Part shown: positions 7,529 through 15,008 of the stretch, piece by piece
How positions within the stretch are numbered: the first letter of the stretch is position 1
Layout: every line of letters starts with the position of its first letter
DNA from: Candidatus Peregrinibacteria bacterium
Lineage (GTDB): Bacteria; Patescibacteriota; Gracilibacteria; UBA1369; GCA-2718715
Length of the DNA stretch: 47,061 nucleotides
Direction: 5' to 3'
NCBI GenBank assembly: GCA_014240275.1
Contig: JAAZXH010000005.1
Location: 1 to 47,061 of the forward strand
Translations under genes and position numbers: made by a program
Notes under the pieces: generated by a model
Told to the model about the DNA's origin: nothing
Database searches by the model: none
Seen by the model: the letters and a program-made list of their open reading frames with translations, nothing else

Positions 7529-8773
7529 ATGATTTTAAGAAACCCCATGGAAAATTTAAAACAAATACTTTCAAAAGATGAAGACGCCTTATCACCAGTA
7601 ATACTCCCCTTTCGGGACATCCAAATAAATTTTCAAAATAAAATCATTGCAGCATTCTGGATGAATCAAATCGTTGACCAAAATAGCTACAAACAAGACT
7701 TTGACCAAAGATATGGAGCTGGAAACGAAGATGCGTTTACCTTAACTCATCTATGGCTTTCTAATCCAGAAAACATAGTAGTAATCGGGGAAAAGGCAGA
7801 CATAAGCAGCCAAATTTTTTTTCAAGCTAACGACTTCCAGCTCGGATCTATTGTAAGGTCAAGCTACAAAGAGCTACCAAAAGTTTGCCAACAATTCAAT
7901 TTACCACTTTTTAACATTGATGGACACAATAGCTACTCTAATTTAGCTTATGAAAAAGAAATGCAAAGCTTTATAAACAACAAAGAAAACCTTAAAAAAA
8001 TCTCTAGCTACTCCGCGCCATATATCCTGCATAACCTAGAAGAGCAATATTTAGGACCCTTTCCGATTATCATTAAAGAATGTAACCAAGAAAGTTTTGG
8101 CGATGGAGTACACAAAGCAGATAATAAAACTGAATATAATGAAATTATCAAACAAGTTAAAAACAAAGCAGAAACATATCAACTAAAACAATACATTATC
8201 TTACAACCTCTACTAAAAGGAAAAGAATGTGGACTGAACTTTATTCAAACTCCAAGCTCTGGACCAATAGTAACAGCTGTAACATTTAACATTGCAGACC
8301 AAGAAGGAAGATATATTCGAAGTATCAACTTACCAAACAGCCACCCAATCTATCAAGAAACACTACCTGTGATTCAAGATATGAGTGATAAAATTCGATC
8401 AATAAACCCAAACACCTTTGGCTACATGATGAATGATTTTTTTATAACAAACCATGGCCCTCAAACAATTGACCCAGGTATGAGAACAACTGGCAATACA
8501 GCTACAGCTATGGCAAGAATATGGGCTGAAGAGCAAACTTCAAAAGAACTATATTCAACGATAAATTTTGTAATTAGCAAACAAGGTGCATGTAATTTTG
8601 CCAGTATATTTAATAGTTCAAAAGATCTATTTTCCTTAGAATCAATCCAAAAAAATGGATTCATGCTTGCGCCATGGGGCTGGAACAACATTCAAGGTAA
8701 TGGAAATCTAATTATTCTAAGTGAAGAAAACTTACCAGAACTTGATATCAATCAAATAACTGGTAGAATTTAA
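7529..8773 (+). CDS. ATP-grasp-fold protein, putative carboxylate-amine ligase
   Basis: The 414-residue protein is read as ATP-grasp. An ATP-binding Lys lies in PFPIIIKECNQESFGDG, a hinge segment in YIILQPLLKGKECGLNF, and the metal-site end in NDFFITNHGPQTIDPGMRTTGN. In that last motif the usual Glu-x-Asn appears as Asp and Asn. ATP-grasp ligases join a carboxylate to an amine, thiol or imine through an acyl-phosphate; the substrate cannot be told. It stands alone after the operon terminator, with the long inverted repeat at 7459-7496 upstream. ATG 7529 or 7547 (MENLKQ) could be the start. No partner gene is adjacent. Confidence 0.6.
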   Translation: MILRNPMENLKQILSKDEDALSPVILPFRDIQINFQNKIIAAFWMNQIVDQNSYKQDFDQRYGAGNEDAFTLTHLWLSNPENIVVIGEKADISSQIFFQANDFQLGSIVRSSYKELPKVCQQFNLPLFNIDGHNSYSNLAYEKEMQSFINNKENLKKISSYSAPYILHNLEEQYLGPFPIIIKECNQESFGDGVHKADNKTEYNEIIKQVKNKAETYQLKQYIILQPLLKGKECGLNFIQTPSSGPIVTAVTFNIADQEGRYIRSINLPNSHPIYQETLPVIQDMSDKIRSINPNTFGYMMNDFFITNHGPQTIDPGMRTTGNTATAMARIWAEEQTSKELYSTINFVISKQGACNFASIFNSSKDLFSLESIQKNGFMLAPWGWNNIQGNGNLIILSEENLPELDINQITGRI

Positions 8774-8792
8774 GCATAATCACCCTCAAATT

Positions 8793-9446
8793 ATGCGATT
8801 TGATATTCTATCACTCTTTCCAGAAAGTATTGCACCCTACTTTCAAAGTTCAATTTTAAGTTTAGCTGCTCAAAAAAACTTGGTAGAATTTCACGTGCAC
8901 AATTTTCGAGACTACGCAAAAAACAAACATAACAAAGTTGATGATACTCCATACGGAGGAGGACCTGGCATGGTACTTTCGCCACAACCTATATACGACT
9001 GCATACAATCAATTAAACAGCAAAATCCTAGGGCCAGAGTGATCTTTATGTCTCCCAGAGGACAAACACTCACTCAGAACAAATTACACTCCTTAAAAGC
9101 CGAATCTGGGCTAATTATTATAGCCGGACGCTACGAAGGATTAGATCAAAGAGCAATAGACCTATGCGTCGACGAAGAAATTTCATTAGGTAACTTCATC
9201 CTCTGCGGAGGAGAACTTCCAGCCCTTTGTCTAGTCGAAGGAATCACCCGTCTAATTCCAAGAGTACTAGGCAATAGCGCATCCCCTATTTTCGAATCCT
9301 TCTCACCAGAATTTGACGGAAAGAAAAAATATCCAGTCTACACCAAACCCGAAGAATTCCAAGGATTAAAAGTCCCAGAGGTACTACTAAGCGGTCACCA
9401 CAAAAATATTGAAAAATGGCAAAAAAAGAACTTATCACTTGACTAA
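8793..9446 (+). CDS. trmD: tRNA (guanine-37-N1) methyltransferase
   Basis: The 217-residue SPOUT enzyme begins MRFDILSLFPE. It contains DDTPYGGGPGMVL near 50, FMSPRGQTLTQ near 87, the knot segment IIIAGRYEGLDQRAID near 110, and ISLGNFILCGGELPA. It makes m1G37 in tRNAs reading CNN codons and prevents +1 frameshifting. It is commonly found with rpsP, rimM and rplS but here follows the ATP-grasp gene by 19 bases. Its stop overlaps the -35 box of the next gene's promoter. Confidence 0.96.
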   Translation: MRFDILSLFPESIAPYFQSSILSLAAQKNLVEFHVHNFRDYAKNKHNKVDDTPYGGGPGMVLSPQPIYDCIQSIKQQNPRARVIFMSPRGQTLTQNKLHSLKAESGLIIIAGRYEGLDQRAIDLCVDEEISLGNFILCGGELPALCLVEGITRLIPRVLGNSASPIFESFSPEFDGKKKYPVYTKPEEFQGLKVPEVLLSGHHKNIEKWQKKNLSLD

Positions 9447-9466
9447 TCTAAATTAATATGTAAAAT
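9439..9466 (+). promoter_or_regulatory. Sigma-70-type promoter of the lipoprotein gene
   Basis: TTGACT (9439-9444), a 16-base spacer and TAAAAT (9461-9466) lie 22 bases before the ATG at 9489. The -35 box overlaps the trmD stop codon. Confidence 0.65.
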
Positions 9467-9488
9467 TAAAGCGTTTAAACCTTATAAA

Positions 9489-10097
9489 ATGCCTAAATTT
9501 ATAAATTTAGTTTTGACTGCAGCATTAGCAGCAACTCAAGGATGTATAGATGATCAATATATTACTAGAAATCAGGATCAAACAACTTTAAACGGAAGTG
9601 TTACCGCAGGTAGTATGGCAGCCAGTATAAACGACAGCGGCAATGAAGCTGGTGTAATTGAAGCTGGTACTGAAATAGATCCAGAAGAGATACGATCGTT
9701 ATTAGCACAAGAAATTCAACATATTATTGAAACATTCCAAGATTTCCTTAGACAAGAGGATGGTAGTCCGTTATGTATAGGTAGAAATCTTATAATTGAA
9801 GTAAATGAAAATACGTATTTATTTAGAACACAACCAATCAGAGTTTCTGATAATGCAGTGAATACACCAAAGATTAGCGCGTTTATATTTCATAAGACAA
9901 ATTCAATTACAGATTATGGATATTTTCACGTAGGAGTAGATGGAATAGGTCTAAGTTCTGTAAAGTTCGTATTTGAACCAACAGCAGAAGAATATATACC
10001 AGAGCCAATCGACGATATCGCTCATGTAAATATAGAATCAGGATATAACCCTGATAGGGATCCTCATGGAGTTTGTTTCACATTACTTGTGAACTAA
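9489..10097 (+). CDS. Small predicted lipoprotein of unknown function
   Basis: The protein is 202 residues. The N-terminus is a short signal peptide with a lipobox-like ATQGC, so the lipidated Cys would be Cys19. The mature part is acidic, Ser/Thr/Gly-rich at first and then mixed, with Cys residues near 96 and 196 that could form a disulphide. No family was recognised. It has its own promoter (9439-9466) and is followed by a separate promoter for the helicase, so it is likely monocistronic and surface-anchored. Confidence 0.7.
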   Translation: MPKFINLVLTAALAATQGCIDDQYITRNQDQTTLNGSVTAGSMAASINDSGNEAGVIEAGTEIDPEEIRSLLAQEIQHIIETFQDFLRQEDGSPLCIGRNLIIEVNENTYLFRTQPIRVSDNAVNTPKISAFIFHKTNSITDYGYFHVGVDGIGLSSVKFVFEPTAEEYIPEPIDDIAHVNIESGYNPDRDPHGVCFTLLVN

Positions 10098-10102
10098 ACG
10101 TC

Positions 10103-10131
10103 TTGACAAAACCAAAAAATAGAACTAGAAT
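10103..10131 (+). promoter_or_regulatory. Strong sigma-70-type promoter of the DEAD-box helicase
   Basis: A perfect TTGACA (10103-10108) is followed by a 17-base spacer and TAGAAT (10126-10131). The predicted start near 10138 leaves a leader of about 55 bases before ATG 10194, longer than most here. The leader includes a small stem (acct...aggt, about 10161-10173). Cold-shock helicase genes often have regulated leaders, but no cold box was identified. Confidence 0.75.
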
Positions 10132-10193
10132 GCAAAAGCTTATTTAGGGTGAACATTATTTACCTCACGTAGGTCATAATTAACATCATATAC

Positions 10194-11669
10194 ATGAACA
10201 GCCAAAACATCAAATTTACAGCATTTGATTTAGAACCAGAAATACTTGAAGCTATAAATCAAAAAGGCTTTGAGCAACCGACCGAAATTCAACTTAAAAC
10301 TCTTACTCAAGCCTTAAACAGCTCAGAACACATAGTAGGAAAAGCCCAAACCGGAACTGGTAAAACAGCCGCCTTCGGACTACCGATTCTAAATGCGCTT
10401 GATCCAAAAATCAAGACTACCAAATCCTTAATCCTCTGCCCTACCAGAGAACTTGCTGTGCAAGTAACAGAAGAATTAAACTCTCTAAAAGGAGCTAAAA
10501 AATTATTTGCTACCGCAGTTTACGGGGGTCAATCATATGAGCAACAATTACGTCGCCTAAAACACGGAGACCAAATTATAGTTGGAACACCAGGTAGAGT
10601 CGTAGACCACATTAAGCGTGGAACTCTCAAACTTCACGAACTTGACTTTTTTGTCTTAGATGAAGCCGACGAAATGCTAAATATGGGATTCATGGAGGAA
10701 CTAGATTTCATTCTAGACCAAGTTCCAGAAACTTCACAAAAATTCTTTTTCTCAGCGACTATGCCAAAAAGAATAGAAAAACTCGTACAAAAGTATATTC
10801 CAAGTTACAAATTAATAGAAGTAGCAAGTACCTCAAAAGTAACAAGCTTATCTAAACAACAATTTTTGGAAGTTAACGAAGGTCAAAAATTTGACGCACT
10901 TTGCATGCTTATCGACCGAGCAGAAAAATTTTACGGAATTGTATTTTGTAGAACAAAAGTCGAAGTAGACGGTTTGACACTGAAACTTAATAAACGCGGA
11001 TACCAGAGTGATTGTATTCACGGTGATATAGCACAACGTGGACGTGAAAAAGTTCTTGCTAAATTTAAAAAACAAGAAATCAATATTTTAGTTGCAACTG
11101 ACGTAGCGGCACGTGGGATCGACGTAGAAGACTTAAATTATGTTATCAACTATCACCTACCAGAAGATGCAGAAAGTTACGTACATAGAGTAGGAAGAAC
11201 AGGTAGAGCCGGCAAATCTGGTTTCGCAATCACACTCGTTAGCGGAGCAGAATACCGACGACTAGAAATGATCAAAAGAGTCAACAAATTAGAAATGGAA
11301 GAAATCAAACCTCCCAAAAAATCTGACATGCAAGATTTCTACATTGAAAAAATCTGTAAAGAATTAGAACATTCAAACTCTAAAGGTAAATTTTACGAAA
11401 AACTATATGACAGAGTATTAGAAGAATTTGAACCAGGAGAACTAATCTTAAAACTTCTATCTAGAAGTTTCAAAGACTTTAACATCTTCGAATTTGAACC
11501 TATCAACAAAAATGCCTCAAGCGGTCGAAGAGGGCTAGGAGGATTTAGAGGTAAACGCCACGGCGGTGACAGAAGAAGCGGAGGTGGAAGCCGATTCAAA
11601 GGCAAACGCAATGACAGAGACCGCAACTCTAATGGTAAATTTAACAAAAATAAAAAACGCCGCAAATAA
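10194..11669 (+). CDS. deaD: DEAD-box ATP-dependent RNA helicase (DeaD/CsdA type)
   Basis: The 491-residue protein contains the Q-motif region (FEQPTEIQ), motif I AQTGTGKT at 51-58, PTRELAVQ, GTPGR, DEAD at 156-159, SAT, then ATDVAARGIDVEDL and HRVGRTGRAGKSG. A helical segment (about 380-440) resembles the DeaD C-terminal extension. The tail (about 443-491) is a basic Gly/Arg/Asn-rich RNA-binding tail ending KKRRK. It unwinds structured RNA in ribosome assembly or mRNA turnover. The DUF167 gene begins directly after its stop codon. Confidence 0.93.
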   Translation: MNSQNIKFTAFDLEPEILEAINQKGFEQPTEIQLKTLTQALNSSEHIVGKAQTGTGKTAAFGLPILNALDPKIKTTKSLILCPTRELAVQVTEELNSLKGAKKLFATAVYGGQSYEQQLRRLKHGDQIIVGTPGRVVDHIKRGTLKLHELDFFVLDEADEMLNMGFMEELDFILDQVPETSQKFFFSATMPKRIEKLVQKYIPSYKLIEVASTSKVTSLSKQQFLEVNEGQKFDALCMLIDRAEKFYGIVFCRTKVEVDGLTLKLNKRGYQSDCIHGDIAQRGREKVLAKFKKQEINILVATDVAARGIDVEDLNYVINYHLPEDAESYVHRVGRTGRAGKSGFAITLVSGAEYRRLEMIKRVNKLEMEEIKPPKKSDMQDFYIEKICKELEHSNSKGKFYEKLYDRVLEEFEPGELILKLLSRSFKDFNIFEFEPINKNASSGRRGLGGFRGKRHGGDRRSGGGSRFKGKRNDRDRNSNGKFNKNKKRRK

Positions 11670-11894
11670 ATGTACATCAATGTCAAAGTAATCCCCAACT
11701 CTTCTATACAAAAGTTAATAAAAATAAAAGAACTTTACTATAGAGCTAAGGTAAAATCCCAACCAGTTCGTAACAAAGCCAATCAAGAATTGATTGGCCT
11801 TTTAAGTCAATATTTTAAAGTCCCAAAAAAACACATAAAAATTCTCTCCGGATTAACTTCTCAGGAAAAACTCATCAAAATAGAAAAAGACTAG
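11670..11894 (+). CDS. DUF167/YggU-family small protein
   Basis: This 74-residue protein fits the DUF167 family: INVKVIPNSS at the start, then YYRAKVKSQPVRNKANQELIGLL and FKVPKKHIKILSGLTSQEKLIKI. The fold is known but the function is not settled. Its ATG touches the helicase stop codon with no gap, and its TAG stop lies within the terminator hairpin, so it is the last gene of the helicase transcript. Confidence 0.88.
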   Translation: MYINVKVIPNSSIQKLIKIKELYYRAKVKSQPVRNKANQELIGLLSQYFKVPKKHIKILSGLTSQEKLIKIEKD

Positions 11895-11913
11895 CCCAAT
11901 GGCTAGCCTTTTA
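11891..11913 (+). terminator. Terminator after the helicase-DUF167 transcript
   Basis: Arms ctagcc (11891-11896) and ggctag (11901-11906) flank a caat loop and are followed by ccttttat. The hairpin overlaps the TAG stop codon at 11892-11894. Confidence 0.75.
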
Positions 11914-11934
11914 TAAAAGTAATTAATTAGCAAA

Positions 11935-14148
11935 TTACATTGCAGACATTACGTTGTAAATAGCTTGCGCTACTTCTCCACGTGTTAACATATCAGCACC
12001 TGCAAATTCATCACCTAATTCTGGATACATATTATATTTTTTTGCAGCACCCATATATTTGTAGTACCATGCTTCTTTAGAAACATCAGAATAAGAATCA
12101 TCATATTCAGCATCAAGGTCAAAAGTTTCAGCAATGATCTTAGTCAACTCAGCCCGATTTACTGAATCAGCAGGACGGAAAGAACGATCTGGATCACCAT
12201 TGATAATTCCTTCATTGGCACATCCAATTACATATTTTACGTACCATTCCCCTTCTAATACATCTTTGAATTTACCGTCATTTTTCAAATCATCAATTTC
12301 ACCATACTTTGCAAGGTATAAAAATTTAGCAGCTTCTGCACGATTTACCTTTTTATCAGATTGGAAAGTTCCATCCTTATAACCACCAATAACTCCTTCT
12401 TCATAAAGATAAATTGCTGCTCTTCCAACTGCAGAAGACATACCAATATCTGTAAATGGACTATCTGGAGTAATCACTTCGTCCTCATACTCAACTCCTT
12501 CAGATTCTGAAACAGTAACGACTTCATCTTCATATTCAACTGCAGCTGTTTCTAATTCCGCAGCTGTAGTTTCATCACCAGCAGCTTTTAATTCTTTCGC
12601 TTCATCACGTAGCTCCTTAGCACGAAGTTTTTTCAAACGGAATAAAATAGTATAAGCATCTTTTTTGGCCTTCATAGCCATTTTTTCATATTTAGCTGAA
12701 GCCTCCATATTTGCAGGATCCAATTCTGTATATAACTCTGATAGCTTCATTAATAAATCTGCTTTTTTAAGTAACATTTCAGAATATTTTTTGGCTCTCA
12801 TCATTGATTTTTTGTAGTACTTATTACTAACCTTAGCTCGTTTTTTCAAAACAACCTTAGCTTTTTTCTTAGAAGCATCGCTCATTTTAGGATACTTTTT
12901 CTTAAGCATCTTGTATGCAACTTTTGCATTACGATACTCAAGTTTTTCTGAATAAGTAAACGCTGGTTTTTTCATAAGCATTCTCATTTCTTTATTCAAT
13001 TCCTTGATCATCGCTGCAGTTTCTTTAATCGCAGAAGCAACCTCAGCATTACCATCAACTAGATCTTCATCTAAATCAAGATCAAGTTCCATATCTGCAT
13101 CTGCGTTCATATCAGCATCAGCAGCTGGGTCCATTGCTGGGTCAGCATCAGCGGCTGGGTCCATTGCTGGATCTGTATCAGGGGCTGGGTCCATTGCTGG
13201 ATCTGTATCAGCGGCTGGGTCCATTGCTGGATCTGTATCAGCGGCTGGGTCCATTGCTGGATCTGTATCAGCGGCTGGGTCCATTGCTGGATCTGTATCA
13301 GTGGCTGGGTCCATTGCTGGATCTGTATCAGTGGCTGGGTCCATTGCTGGATCTGTATCAGCTGGGCTCACCTGAGGGGCAGCTTGACCATACATTGGTA
13401 AACTGTCAGATGCAGAAACCTCGATCATAGCAGATTCACGAGAAGTTCTTTCGTATCGTGCAAATTCTCCACCTACTTGGGAAGCGTGAGCAACTCTTAC
13501 GTAATATTTACCAGCATATTCTAGCGGGTAATATATTTCATGAAAATTTGATCTACGAGTTGGTTTTTCAACATAGTAAGGTTCTCCTAATAAATCAGAA
13601 AAATCCATATCACTACTTACAAAAATTGCATAACCACTATATGCATCACCTTTTTTAAGCATTCTTAATTTAATACGATCTCCATCTAAACTCAAAGTTG
13701 GTTTACGTAATGCATAATTTACATTTTTGCGTGCTTCTGGTGAAGACTTAGAACTCACACGGATAGTATCGCCATCCATACGAGCTAATTTCATTTTTAG
13801 GTAATAATTACCATTTTTGATATCCATAAATTTATAAGAATGCATATCACCTGAAACATAAATAGGCTCAATTGGGTAACCACCATTTCTATAAGCAGTA
13901 TCACCTGGAGCAAATCGACCATCTTTTATAAAGATAGCATAGCCAGTAAAATCACCCATATCGTAATAGGGTTTAAAATCTACAGTTAGATCATCTTTAT
14001 CGAGATCTAACTCCATAGCACATAAAGAATACGACTGGCGGCATTCTGAATGACTATTAGCAAAGGCTGGTATAATACTTTGGCCTAGTAACGCTAGGAT
14101 AGTAAGCATAGAAACCGAAACCTTTGCTATATATCTTTTGTAAGACAT
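11935..14148 (-). CDS. SLH-domain surface (S-layer-type) protein with Asp-Pro repeat
   Basis: The protein is 737 residues. A signal peptide spans about 1-31 (hydrophobic, ending IIPAFANS). Two related beta-type modules follow, each with a SGYAIFVS/TGYAIFIK segment and YYV/YYL-K/R strands. Next come eight decapeptides DTDPAMDPAA (about 262-341), an acidic run, and a Lys/Ala/Met-rich helical region (about 360-540). Three SLH domains lie at about 560-737: FTDIG...GVIGGYKDGTF, FKDV...GIINGDPDRSF, YSDV...YPELGDEF. SLH domains bind cell-wall polysaccharide, so this is likely a wall-anchored surface or S-layer protein. The gene is monocistronic with an extended -10 promoter. Confidence 0.9.
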   Translation of the reverse strand: MSYKRYIAKVSVSMLTILALLGQSIIPAFANSHSECRQSYSLCAMELDLDKDDLTVDFKPYYDMGDFTGYAIFIKDGRFAPGDTAYRNGGYPIEPIYVSGDMHSYKFMDIKNGNYYLKMKLARMDGDTIRVSSKSSPEARKNVNYALRKPTLSLDGDRIKLRMLKKGDAYSGYAIFVSSDMDFSDLLGEPYYVEKPTRRSNFHEIYYPLEYAGKYYVRVAHASQVGGEFARYERTSRESAMIEVSASDSLPMYGQAAPQVSPADTDPAMDPATDTDPAMDPATDTDPAMDPAADTDPAMDPAADTDPAMDPAADTDPAMDPAPDTDPAMDPAADADPAMDPAADADMNADADMELDLDLDEDLVDGNAEVASAIKETAAMIKELNKEMRMLMKKPAFTYSEKLEYRNAKVAYKMLKKKYPKMSDASKKKAKVVLKKRAKVSNKYYKKSMMRAKKYSEMLLKKADLLMKLSELYTELDPANMEASAKYEKMAMKAKKDAYTILFRLKKLRAKELRDEAKELKAAGDETTAAELETAAVEYEDEVVTVSESEGVEYEDEVITPDSPFTDIGMSSAVGRAAIYLYEEGVIGGYKDGTFQSDKKVNRAEAAKFLYLAKYGEIDDLKNDGKFKDVLEGEWYVKYVIGCANEGIINGDPDRSFRPADSVNRAELTKIIAETFDLDAEYDDSYSDVSKEAWYYKYMGAAKKYNMYPELGDEFAGADMLTRGEVAQAIYNVMSAM
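13124..13362 (-). repeat. Tandem 30-bp repeat encoding DTDPAMDPAA
   Basis: Eight 30-bp units code for DTDPAMDPA(A/T/P) with few substitutions; the two units nearest the acidic run read DADPAMDPAA. All units remain in frame. The very low divergence suggests recent expansion. The Asp-Pro content predicts an extended, acidic, possibly calcium-binding spacer between the beta modules and the helical part. Confidence 0.9.
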
Positions 14149-14172
14149 AAAGCTTGGTTAAAAAACATATTA

Positions 14173-14181
14173 ATTATAACA
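14173..14181 (-). promoter_or_regulatory. Extended -10 promoter of the S-layer-type gene
   Basis: On the minus strand the sequence reads TGT-TATAAT, an extended -10 element, 25 bases upstream of the start codon at 14148. No good -35 sits at 16-18 bases, which is normal for extended -10 promoters. Confidence 0.6.
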
Positions 14182-14235
14182 AAATTCAAACAATTTACAT
14201 TTGACAAACCTTCTGTTTTCAAACATCCTTAAGGT

Positions 14236-15000
14236 ATGAAACAAGAAATCAAAACTACTAAAGCCAAAAAACACCTAGGACAAAACTTTTTAATTAATCC
14301 AACAATAATTGAAAACATCATTCAGGGTAGCAAGCTCAATTCAACAGACCAAGTTGTAGAAATCGGACCTGGTACAGGAAACCTAACACGAGCTATCCAT
14401 AAAGTTACAAAAAATTACCTTGGAATAGAAGCTGATAAAAGTCTAACAAATACACTCAGAGACTTTAAGGTATTGTATGAAGACATTCTGAAATTTGACT
14501 ACTCAAAATTTCCAAACAAATACAAAGTAATTGCCAATATACCCTACTATATCACCTCACCAATCATTAACTATTTTCTCAAAAAAAATCCTGGGAAAAA
14601 ACCAAACTCACTTACCCTTATGGTTCAAAAAGAAGTAGCCGATAAGATCTTAGACACCAAAAAACTCTCAATTTTAGCAATACAAGTACAAGCCTTTGGC
14701 AAAGTCAGCCGGATCTGTAACGTACCAAAAACAGACTTTGATCCTATTCCCAAAGTGGACTCTAGCCTAATATACATAGAGGTATATGACAAACCTGTCA
14801 TAGAGTCGGACCCAACAAAATTTTTTAAGTGTATGAATATATTATTTGCACAAAAAAGAAAAACTATTAAAAACAACTTAAAACCATTCCAAAAAACTAT
14901 TAATCTTGAAGACAAACGTCTAATACCTTTTCTAAGTCGCAGAGCAGAAAGTCTATCTCTTTCCGAACTCGACCAATTATGTTACACTCTAAATATTTAA
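14236..15000 (+). CDS. rsmA: 16S rRNA (adenine1518-N6/adenine1519-N6)-dimethyltransferase
   Basis: The 254-residue protein begins with KKHLGQNFLINP. It has the SAM site EIGPGTGNL at 42-50 and the catalytic NIPYYITSP near 101-108, all diagnostic of KsgA/RsmA. It dimethylates two adenines in 16S helix 45 late in 30S maturation. The next gene begins just after, or slightly inside, its 3' end. Confidence 0.95.
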   Translation: MKQEIKTTKAKKHLGQNFLINPTIIENIIQGSKLNSTDQVVEIGPGTGNLTRAIHKVTKNYLGIEADKSLTNTLRDFKVLYEDILKFDYSKFPNKYKVIANIPYYITSPIINYFLKKNPGKKPNSLTLMVQKEVADKILDTKKLSILAIQVQAFGKVSRICNVPKTDFDPIPKVDSSLIYIEVYDKPVIESDPTKFFKCMNILFAQKRKTIKNNLKPFQKTINLEDKRLIPFLSRRAESLSLSELDQLCYTLNI

Positions 15001-15008
15001 ACCCACAT

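Noticed and set aside
13004-13430. Two long plus-strand frames (repeating AGSIAGSVS and LGPLLDLYQ)
   Set aside because: They are antisense frames of the in-frame 30-bp Asp-Pro repeat of the SLH gene; the repeat keeps all frames open.
14201-14229. TTGACA at 14201 as the rsmA promoter
   Set aside because: No acceptable -10 lies at 16-18 bases (catcct); left unassigned.
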